A stretch of 64,000 bases of DNA, taken from positions 951,991-1,015,990 of the forward strand of contig JAEVLN010000012.1 of assembly GCA_018350325.1 (NCBI GenBank), read 5' to 3'. Below are positions 42,301 to 50,954 of this stretch, piece after piece (position 1 is the first letter of the stretch; each line of letters begins with the position of its first letter). A program made the position numbers and the translations under genes. Origin of the DNA: Globodera rostochiensis (lineage: Eukaryota; Nematoda; Chromadorea; Rhabditida; Heteroderidae). The notes below the pieces were generated by a model. That model saw nothing but the letters and a program-made list of their open reading frames with translations. It had not been told where the DNA came from and made no database searches.

Positions 42301-42675
42301 GAGCCGAATGTGTCGCGTCTAGAGATCGGACTGGATCTGGATCCAGAGACCAGGATTTTCCAGGACTCCTGATCCGGAATCCTGGTATTTTTCGACTGAA
42401 GCACCAGGACCAGGATATCCTGGAAACCAGGATTTTTAATCCTGGTAAATACAGATCCAAGTCATTTCCAAAATCCAGATCCAGGTCCGGGATTTTTCAA
42501 AATTCCGGTCTCTAGTCGCGTCGTCCTCACTTTTGGACTCATCGTTGATCGTCACCTTCTTCAGCACCACGTGGGCCCCGTCGGGCACCCTTTTGCAGAG
42601 AAAGCATTTGCCAAACGAACCGCTGCCAATCTGTGAGATCATTGTGAATTGACTGTGCGGTTCATCGGGGAACAT
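39396..42675 (-). CDS. NEK-like (NIMA-related) serine/threonine protein kinase
   Basis: Small kinase consisting of little more than the catalytic domain. Start (42675): MFPDEPHSQFTM. Exons show the glycine loop GSGSFGKCF and catalytic Lys in VVLKKVT (42533-42675), DEARLHSQISHE with the alpha-C Glu (about 42080-42115), YIVLEHMAGGNLHEHIK hinge (41565-41663), HIHQLRIIHRD (40915-41018), IKPRNVLLS...LCDFGIAIKL...NYMAPEILEG (40150-40329), CDIWSLGCIVYELVVRKKAF (39622-39720) and a last exon ending APEVIALIEQC (39396-39522). HRD, DFG and APE motifs are intact, so it should be active. The order of motifs, with YEL...KKAF after WSLGC, fits NEK kinases best, but other small kinase families are possible. 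Introns carry CCGGGAC-type foldback repeats. Confidence 0.85.
39760..39935. repeat. CCGGGACTAAAT foldback repeat in a kinase intron
   Basis: Inverted ends TAGGGTTTGAGTGGGATCGG and CCGGTCCCGCTCAACCC, with AACCGGGACTA units inside. A longer relative is at 40623-40858. Confidence 0.75.
40623..40858. repeat. CCGGGACTAAAT foldback repeat, second copy
   Basis: Starts TAGGGTTGGACGGGAGCGG and ends CCCCGTCCAACCCTAAT, so the ends are inverted repeats. Intronic in the NEK-like kinase. Confidence 0.8.
42318..42516. repeat. Foldback repeat with CTAGAGA ends
   Basis: Starts TCTAGAGATCGGACTGG and ends CCGGTCTCTAG, with ACCAGGATTTT and AAAATCCAGATCC units in opposite orientations. Intronic in the NEK-like kinase. 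Confidence 0.7.
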
Positions 42676-44672
42676 TGCGAAACGGATTGAATCAGTCCCG
42701 GCCCAGTGAAAAGATGGGTGTGAAAGCAAATTTCTTAAGTATTTGTTAAAAGTGAAGACAACGAACGAAACAACGCTCAAATTATATTGTGGGTTCGAAA
42801 TTCTAATTTCGTTTTTTCAAAATACCAAATTTAAAAAATCACGCAAAAACTTTTGGGGCGCCGACATTTCATCCACGCGACACTTCATCCCACGCGACAC
42901 TTCATCCCACCTCCATGCGACATTTCATCCCACGCGACATTTCCTCCACGCGACATTTCATCCCATACCCAAAATACAAATTTTGACAAAAATTTGTAAA
43001 AAAATTATTTCCAACAAACGAAACGTTTGAGTTGGCTATACGGAATATAAAAACGATGCGATTTCAGTTTTCAAACAATTTCCCAATTCATTCGACACGG
43101 ACGCAATGGAGGCGGCAACCGAACTGTGAGTTTGTTTATTCGTCCGTTTAATTCCAAAAACATTTTTTATTTTAGCAATGTCAGCGACAAAGTTTGGCTG
43201 GACGCCTTGATGTGGCTTGAGCGTGCCGAAGTTGGGACCAAATTCGCGCTGATCAATGCCCGCTTCAATTCTCTGGTGGACGTTCAGCTGACGCAGCGCA
43301 AATGGCCCATCGAGAAGCTTCAAATTGGACGAGCAGCCAATGGCAATGGCGCAGAAATTTGCATTCCAACAGACGACGCCGACTTCAAATTGTTGCCGCT
43401 CGCCAGCACACCGCTTCCTGACAGCATAATTGGCATCAACTCGCTCACCATTCGGTCAGTTTGCTTTGGAATTCAAATTTGTTTTTTTTCAACAGAATCC
43501 CTTCTTCAGGTACATCGACCACAATGTCGTCACTTTTCTGTGCATCATTCGACGCCTCTTCAGTTCGAACATTGCCCTGAAACTGTCCATCGAAGTCACA
43601 GAACACAACAGTTGGCGCGTCATGGCGCAGTACATTTGGCCTCTGCTGCAGAATGGCATCAACGCGCTGTTGGACATGAAGAAAAGCGACTTTGCTATGA
43701 TGCACAAATACGTCTCGCCAACCGTGCTCTTCGACTGTGTCAATCTGCTGAGAATCTACACACAAATGTACCCCCAATCGCCGGAAGATGACGTCGACGA
43801 GCCATTGCCTGGTGGCCGGGATCTATTTGCATGGCTTCACACGCCTCGCACGGACGGCTGCGCGTTGTTCCTCAAACTCGTCAAGTGGAAACCGGAATGG
43901 CATCAAATGTCGAGGCGCTTGGTCCAGGTCCGTGGGTTTCTTCGGCTAATCATTTTCCGGTCTACGAATTTTTTTAAAGACTTTCAACGAGGCGATCATG
44001 CCTGTCAACTTCGTCATCGGTGTGCGTGCTCCGTTTTCTTACAATGAACGATTCCATGCGGAGAATGAGCTAACCCAGGAGCAAATGTCACAACAAACTA
44101 ACAGTAAAAATCCGATGCTCGACACGGGCGTTGTGTTGCTGCGAGGCCCAATTAGTCTTACTGGCCTACAATATAAGGAATGGATGACAGCAGCAAATGA
44201 CGAGTTTAAGCCGTTGATTCGCATTGAATTTGGCGATGCGGACATTGGGTAATTTGAGGATAAAAATTGTTGTTTTTTTGTGTTATTATTTTTTGTTTTT
44301 AGGCCGTTTCTGTCCGCCAGCAGCCCACACAAATGAAAGCCGCCGAATGGAAGAAGACTGGCTGTAGCGGAACGGATGTCTGTTGACCGATTTATAAATA
44401 ATTCGCACTAAATAATTGTTAAGACCTTCTATTTCTTTTGTCATTTCATTTACTGTGCTGTTGAAGATTTGTATGTATATGGTTTGTCTACGAAATGCCG
44501 ATAAAATAATTCATGCCCATGCCTGTTGAATCCCAGGGTCCGGGACGGATCAGTAATAGTTCGGTTTGTAAATCGATCTAGAGGTGAGGAGAAGCCAAAC
44601 CGAACAAACAAAAATGCTTCAGTCGTTTTTTTGGATTTTTTAATCCTAAACTTTTCAGCCCCCTTCTCCCAA
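42633..44672. repeat. Right arm of 2-kb inverted duplication
   Basis: Reverse complement of 33875-35853. Starts inside the first exon of the full NEK-like kinase and runs through F-box-like copy B and its 3' flank. Confidence 0.93.
43106..44336 (+). CDS. F-box-like nematode family protein, copy B
   Basis: Exons 43106-43125, 43176-43454, 43510-43927, 43980-44248 and 44303-44336 give 339 residues in one frame. Starts MEAATELNVSDKVWLDALM and ends GPFLSASSPHK. Same architecture as copies A and C: an F-box-like N-terminus (residues about 8-45), then the family-specific domain. Its ATG is about 430 bp from the NEK-like kinase ATG on the other strand, so the two share a divergent promoter region containing a 17-bp minisatellite (42862-42966). 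Function unknown. Confidence 0.85.
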
Positions 44673-46025
44673 CATAAATTGAAATCATAATTTGTCTGTC
44701 ATACCCGTCGTAAAATGTCGATGGAATTATTCGGTTTTGGTTTAGTAAGTATTGAAATGTCTGCCAATCGGATTTCACCAAGCCAAAGGCTCAAATTTGT
44801 TTCGAATTTTTTGGATTTTTAATTTCCTAAACTTTCACCGGGATGATAATAACACCGTCTGTGCTTTTCCTAATAAAAAAACTTTGTTGAGCAACGATTA
44901 GTTTTTGCTTCGTTCCCATTTTTCACATTTTCCCTTCGTGCATATGATATGAACGCTGTAGCTGTACACACTCCTCTCCAAAATGCGCCATGTCATCAAA
45001 TCCATAAATTTAAATGGATTTTGAGAATTGCTGGTGGGATTGGATGGAAATGGAAGGAATTACGGACAGAGAGGCAAAAGAATGCAGGGGCAATTCGCCC
45101 CAATCTCCCCTACTCTTCACCCCTTTTTTTTAACTAAAAATAGTTTATTGATAGTGTTGTAGTTCGGCCAGTACTTAGTGTTCTGGTTGGTGTATAGGAG
45201 GTCATTTGTTGATTGCGTGATTTGGGTTTTGTCTCGTGCTTGTTGACAAAAAAAAAAAAGATTTTGATCCCTATTTTTTGCGTCTAATCCTGAACTTTTA
45301 GTCCAGTTCACCAACCCACACACACATTTTAATACTGTTTGTTTAATAGATTTGTCTTCAATCAAAAAAAAAAAAATTCGAATTTTACCCGCACGGGACA
45401 GCCAAATTCCTTCCTCCGTTGAAGGAATTGTGCTTACTTACACGCTCAGCCAGACGACCATCGACAACGACGTCACAAATTAAGAATTGCTCTGATGGGG
45501 GGCGGTGAGCAAAGCAGCAAACGTTTACCGCCCTTCCCGAAAAACACGTCGCCCTCCTCGTTCTCCGATTGATCAAAGGTTTTCAATTTTTTAATTAAAG
45601 TTTGGCGGGATCTCTGGATCAAGCCAGACTGGAGTTGAGCAAATTCTCGGAATCGGGACTTTCTGGGACAGAAATCCGGGGCTTTAGACCTGGTCCGGCA
45701 AAAATGCCGCGCTCAATTCTTGTCCAGACCTGGATTTTTAGCCTTTTTACGGTAGTGTTCCGGATTTTTAAAGACGTTTAGTCTGAATTTTGGCATCAAA
45801 TATAATAGTTCGTTGCGAGTTTGACGGATTTGCAACTTTTTTTTCCGTTGAAAGAGCTCATTTTCGGTCAAACTCCACTTTAAGTGACTGATTATTTTCA
45901 TCAAATCAGATTTTTTACATTTTTTTTTTTTGCTTTTAGCTCCCTCCCTCTTCTGCCTATTCTTTGCCCATCCTTTGAGTGCTCGTCGTTCCCTTCAATC
46001 TTTTTGTGCCGAAAGTGACGTGTAA
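44337..46025. other. Intergenic, with two possible minus-strand exons
   Basis: The first part is the 3' flank shared with the inverted arm. The rest is AT-rich. Apart from the exon-like pair at 45442-45565, no gene is seen. Confidence 0.45.
45442..45565 (-). pseudogene. Orphan exon pair or gene fragment
   Basis: On the minus strand, FDQSENEEGDVFFGKG ends at a donor (GTAAAC, 45523-45528) and joins in phase to EQFLICDVVVDGRLAER (45442-45491), which ends at a strong donor GTAAGT. The intron would be only 37 nt. No start, stop or further exon is found. I do not recognise the protein. Confidence 0.3.
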
Positions 46026-47806
46026 ATGTGCACACGCGCAAGTGCTGGCACGGACTGTGCCGAAGCGAGCGGCGCGGTACAGCAGACGAATGCGCGGCAG
46101 CAACTGGACGAGTCCAAGGGACGGATAGCAACGGGTGATCGAATTCGGGACCGGAACGGTTTTCGACGGAGAGCGGTATGAATTTGATTTTTCTTTCAAA
46201 GTTTGGACTTTAAAAAATTGACTTTGAAAAAAGGGTGCTGCTGAAAAACCCCAAAAAAAAAGTTTTACTACAAAAATTTAGGCCGCTTTTTGTGCACGGA
46301 TTGCTCTCACGGCGACGGCAACAACGACGGAAGGGGGGACGGGCGGCGGTGTCGACACTGTGCAGCGTCGATGGCCTCCAAATTTGGGTGCATTGGAAGT
46401 GTTGATGGTCAGCGGACGGACAGCGGTTGACGGCTATTGGGTGCTGCCCGGGGGAGGAGTGGAGAACATGGTGATTAGGGGGGGGGGGGCAGAAAGGGGT
46501 AGACGGACGGAAGAGTTTGCCAAATTCGAAAATTTGGTTCATCGACTAATAAGAAGATAATTGCGTGACGGGGGCGGGGCGAGATAAAGTTTGATTAGAT
46601 TTATTCAAATTTGGAATTCCTTAATCATTTTTGCAGTTTTTTTTCTTTGGGAGGGGGTTGGAGATGTTCAGACTGGAAACACGAAAAGTTTGAGGAATTT
46701 AGCGGGTTCCCATGGGACTTGTGATTGAGTGTAAACACTGCTCTTTTTTCTTTAAGGAAAGCACTGAGGAAGCGGTTGTCCGTGAACTGCGCGAAGAGGC
46801 TGGCATTCTTGGCAAAGTGCTGTTTTGCATCGGCGAATTCGTTGTAATATTTTTTTTTTGTTGCTCATCGAACAAAAAAACTGGAATGCATGGGTTTTCG
46901 GGCGGTGGTGTCAATCGTAGAAATTTTTTTTGTTAGAAATGTAAAAATTTTATGCTCCCCCTTCGGCAGGACGACCAGCGCTTCCACCACACGACGCTGT
47001 TCTTTCTGACGGTGCGCGAAGTGTTCACCGAGTGGGGCGAAAATTGTGAGAATGGGCGCCAACGGCGGTGGATGACCATGGAGCAGGCGCGGCACACCAT
47101 CAAACAGAACCAACGGGGCATGCTGGAGAGAAGCATCAAAATGTGAGGGAGGGAGGAGAGGGGAGGGAGCTCCTAGAAGATCCATTAAATTCTTTGTGTT
47201 GCTAAGTATTCAAATAAACAAACTTTTCAGCATTGAGCGAACATTGGGTGAACAGCTTGAGCCGGCGGTCAGCAAATGCCTTAGCGAGAAGCCGGTTGTG
47301 TCACTGCGCGCGGCGGAGGATGCCATGCAGCAGCAGCAACAGAAACAGCATCGACACAAAGGCATTGGCACGACAACAACAACAGTGCCGGCACCGATAA
47401 TAACGGCAAGTGCCGTCGTCACCGCCGTCGCCATTGATGGTAAATATATTTTGACCTTTTCCAATTACTAAAAATAGCATATTTTTTTTTTGATTGGTCA
47501 GCAGTGTCTTTCAAATTGGTTTCAAATTTTGAGAAATTTTTCTCCAAAAAACAAACAAATTCTCAAGGTGTGACGAGCAGCACGCCATTTGGCGGTGGCC
47601 ATGATGTTGCTGCTGCTGTTGTAACTGAGGCCGATGTTGGCCATCATCGACATCACCAGACTGTTGTGACGACGACGGCATTGGCCAACGGAATGGTTGA
47701 GGCGGAAGATGCGGCGGTGCTGTTGAATGTGATGATGATGACCAACGGCAATGGCAACAGCGGCGGCGGCGGTGGCGGAGATGGGCGTAATTCTGCAATT
47801 CAATGA
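46026..47806 (+). CDS. Nudix hydrolase, diphosphoinositol polyphosphate phosphohydrolase (DIPP/NUDT3) type
   Basis: Likely removes beta-phosphates from inositol pyrophosphates (and possibly Ap5A/Ap6A) in cytosol or nucleus. Six exons in frame: 46026-46175, 46282-46470, 46757-46840, 46970-47142, 47231-47439 and 47568-47806, 347 residues. RRRAAAFCARIAL and LMVSGRTAVDGYWVLPGGG match the DIPP fold. The Nudix box (G-x5-E-x7-REUxEExGU) is complete across the second intron: GGVENME, then STEEAVV, then RELREEAGI. The next exon has TLFFLTVREVFTEWGEN and RRWMTMEQA, as in NUDT3/4. Odd points: a 50-residue N-terminal extension and a tail of about 150 residues with QQQQQKQ, H-rich and poly-G runs, absent from typical 170-180-residue DIPPs. 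The ATG directly follows an in-frame TAA. Confidence 0.87.
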
Positions 47807-48473
47807 TACACAACAAACTTTTTTGTTCACATTTTTTCCCCTTTGTTGTCCACCGCTCTCTTTGACACTATCAAATTTTTGCATTAATTGGATTATAAAT
47901 TCCTCTTTAAGCCTAGCTCTCTCTCTCTCTTTCTTTCTTATTGCATTTGGTAAATTTATTTATTTCTGTTTTCGTTTGCAATTCCCGTCCGTTCAGCAGA
48001 GACCGCCCCGCTTAGGAAGAAGAAATTGTTGTTTTATATGTTTTTTTTCACCATCTTTCTTAGGTTGGTTGATACGGTCCGATGCTTCTGCTTTTTTATT
48101 TTTGTGTTATTTTTTTATGAGAATTGTTTTTTGTTTTTTGCAGATTACACACACACACCCTTTCTCCAACTTTGCTTTTGACTGAAAGGAACAAATAATT
48201 TTTTATTATAAATTTTGTGTTCTGTTCTCTGAACATTTTTTGTTTTGTTGTTGAAAAGTTTTGCGCCTAAAAGCTAAAATAGGTAAGCCAATTTTGGTGG
48301 TTAAGCAAATATGTTAGGGCGCTGTCGTTTGGGCCGGCACTAAAACATTTTGCTTTTTATTAGTTTTTTATTGGTTTTGTGAAGCGGTTAAAGCGCTTCA
48401 AAGCGTCACCAAATCACCTTTTTTTTGATTGGTTCGTTCCAAGTTCAATCTTTTTGCGCTTGGTTTTTTTCAG
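47807..48473. other. Intergenic, no gene seen
   Basis: T-rich, with CTCTCTCTCT near 47914. It ends in a strong acceptor TTTTTTTCAG placed directly before the next ATG, which could be a spliced-leader acceptor. Confidence 0.45.
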
Positions 48474-49815
48474 ATGATGTTAGCCCGTAAATTTGTTTGC
48501 CATATTAGGCCAGGTAAATTTACTAAAAAAACATTTTATGTCAACTTTTTTTAATTTTCAACCGTTTTAGTGTCACTTTGTCTGTGCGCAATGGCCCCTC
48601 GTCCGCTTGTCGACCAACGGAATTGCGTCAATGCCTTCTCAACATCGATTGTTGGCCCCCATTTTGTTGTTGCTTCGGCGTCAATTTTTGGTTCGAATTT
48701 GTTGCCATGAAAATGATTTATGACTTTTTTTTTTGTTGTAAATTATTGAACAAAAAATTTGATTTCCAGAACTTTTAGGCTTTCCAGACGTGCCGAAGAC
48801 GACCAAAACGTTCATTTGCAATCGGAATTATTCCGTGAGCAGAAAATCGGGGCGTGGACGGAAACCAACGCCGAGTAAAGCTGAAGACGACGACGACGAC
48901 GAGGAGGATGATGATGACGAGTCGGATGTGGAGGAGGACGACGGGTTGCCCAAGGATTACCGGACAATGGACTTTGTACTGCTTTCACGGAGGTGCGTTG
49001 TGCAGATGAGCTTGAGGACCGATCAAGAGTCTCGATAATCTCGACAAAATTTCATTGATCGAGAATCTCGAAAAAATTTGTGCACTTTTTTTCAGATTGG
49101 ACGCAGTGGTCGGACGAGCATTAAACGTCAGCATAACGTGGGAGATCTTTTTTGAGAAATTTTTTTTGTCACCCCGTTCATTATTTTTTGTTTTTTTTTG
49201 AGTAACAAACCAAAAAAAATCGGCTTCTTCGTCTATTTATTCCAACAATTTCAGTTCAATTGCCAAAGCGATTTTGGAGGGCAAAGTGCGCGTCAACGAA
49301 ACGGTTAGGAAAAGTGCAAAAATTTAAACACAAAAAATGGCATTTACAATTTTTTTTAAGGTGATCATCAAAAAAGCGCAAGAGGTGGGCGGGTGGTGGG
49401 AGGGGAAGAGGTGGTAAATGATTTTCTGAAAAAATTTCAATATTTTGTCGATGTACTTGCCTAACTCTCCATGTCGCGGTTTTTGAGAAGATTTCAATAT
49501 TTTTTTGTATGTCGTCATGTCGATGTGCTGGACACTTCCCTACCCTAACTAACTAACTCTCCATGGAACGCCATGCATTTTTTTGATCAGATTGAACAGG
49601 CCGACGAGATGGACGTTTGGGTGTCCACCTACGAGGACAACGATCGCTTGGCGATCACGCGACGCGTGCGCATTGTGCGATGCCGTTTTGACAAACGCGA
49701 AGGCTACCGGATCAGCGCAAAGTGTTGGACCAATTTTGTGACCGACAATTGGCTTCGAGAGGACGCGAGCGGCGGCGGGAGGCCGAGGGAAAAAAAGGAG
49801 GATGAAAAGCGATGA
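48474..49815 (+). CDS. MTRES1-like mitochondrial S4-domain RNA-binding protein
   Basis: Homologue of C6orf203/MTRES1, a mitochondrial matrix protein that binds RNA through an S4 domain and supports mitochondrial transcription or ribosome rescue. Exons 48474-48513, 48571-48690, 48770-48992, 49096-49137, 49255-49303, 49361-49384 and 49591-49815 give 240 residues in frame. The N-terminus MMLARKFVCHIRP is basic and hydrophobic, like a mitochondrial presequence. An acidic run (about 20 D/E in 25 residues) precedes the S4 core: RRLDAVVGRALNVS, IAKAILEGKVRVNET, then ADEMDVWVSTYEDND. Exon 3 may begin at 48770, 48779 or 48788, all in the same phase. A polyadenylation signal AATAAA lies at 49816-49821, directly after the TGA. 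A palindromic repeat sits in the intron at 49009-49080. Confidence 0.82.
49009..49080. repeat. CTCGATCG palindromic element in an intron
   Basis: GCTTGAGGACCGATCAAGAG at the start and TTGATCGAGAATCTCG at the end match the family in egl-19 introns. It begins only about 15 bp after the donor of MTRES1-like exon 3. Confidence 0.7.
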
Positions 49816-49919
49816 AATAAAATAGTTTTTGTATAATATCGCGACCCCCCCCCCCCCCAACACATTGTTGTTGATCAGTTTTTGAACAAAAATAAAAATA
49901 TTTAATTGTTATAATACAT

Positions 49920-50040
49920 ACTAGAGCCCGGACTTGAGCTTCGAGCGAGACGAGATTCTCGAAAAAATCTCGTGTCTCGAAAAAACTAGAAAATTCAGTT
50001 TTGTTCGAGACGAGATTTCTCGAGAATCTCGTCGAGATTT
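49920..50040. repeat. CTCGATCG-family element, diverged
   Basis: Starts CTAGAGCCCGGACTTGAGC as in the other copies. The inside has changed to repeated CGAGACGAGATTCTCG palindromes. Confidence 0.65.
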
Positions 50041-50189
50041 TTCCCATTCCCGGGGATAGCCCAGTGCCATAACGTTCTTCATAGTTGCTTCCGGGCAAAC
50101 AAGAGAGGAATCGATTAGTTAATGAACTGCTCGGTTTTGTCCCCAGTGTACCGTAAATATAAGGTAGAAAAATACGGCGGCGATCATTT

Positions 50190-50655
50190 CAGTGCCCACA
50201 CTTCAGTGCCGCACACTTCAGTGCCGGACACTTCAGTGCCAGCAATTAAAAGGCTATAACTTTCTTTAAACTCAACCAAATCAAACAATCAAGATGTCAT
50301 TGAAAAGCTCTAAGCTTTTAAAAGCTATTGTTAAGCCAACGCTAGTCAATTAGAAAATTCGTAAAAAAGTTATTGCAATAAAACTGATGAAAAGCCCTGA
50401 TTTTGGGTGTTTTTCACGTTGAACTTCTTAAAAACGATTGAACCGCCTTGGCTTTTTTTTTTGTACGATTCTTCTCATTTAGAGCTTTCCAATGACATCT
50501 TGATTGTATGATTTCGTTGAGTTTAAAAAAAGTTATAGCCTTTTTAAGTGCTGGCACTGAAGTGTCCGGCACTGAAGTGTGGGCACTGAAGTGTCCGGCA
50601 CTGAAGTGTGGGCACTGAAGTGTCCGGCACTGAAGTGTGGGCACTGAAGTGATGC
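50190..50655. repeat. Foldback element with CACTTCAGTGCCG arrays at both ends
   Basis: Left end has four copies of CACTTCAGTGCCG-type units, the right end six to seven copies of the reverse complement (CGGCACTGAAGTG). Inside, GGCTATAACTTT...AAGATGTCATTGAAAAGCTCTAA is mirrored by TTAGAGCTTTCCAATGACATC...AAAGTTATAGCC. Total about 465 bp. No coding capacity. Confidence 0.88.
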
Positions 50656-50954
50656 GTACCCAGAAAAATAGCCGCCCGTTTGCAACATTTGAACTTTTTG
50701 GCGATATGTTTTTACACAAATTAAACTAAAACTAATTCGCTTATGCACGAGAATGGGGTGATGGACAAACGGACGGAACGATCTGACGAGTTTTTGGTGC
50801 AGCAAAGGCCACCCCAATAAATTAACAAAAAGCGTAAAAACAAATAAATTCTCCACAAAATATCAAAATATTTCAATTACACATCCAATTTTTAAACATT
50901 TATTGTTTAAGCCGCTCTTCATTTGCATATTTTCTAAAATATTTTTGTGTTGTG

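Larger units (their letters stand above)
49816..50954. other. Intergenic, mostly repeats
   Basis: Contains a palindromic element at 49920-50040 and the foldback at 50190-50655. No coding feature is supported. Confidence 0.6.
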
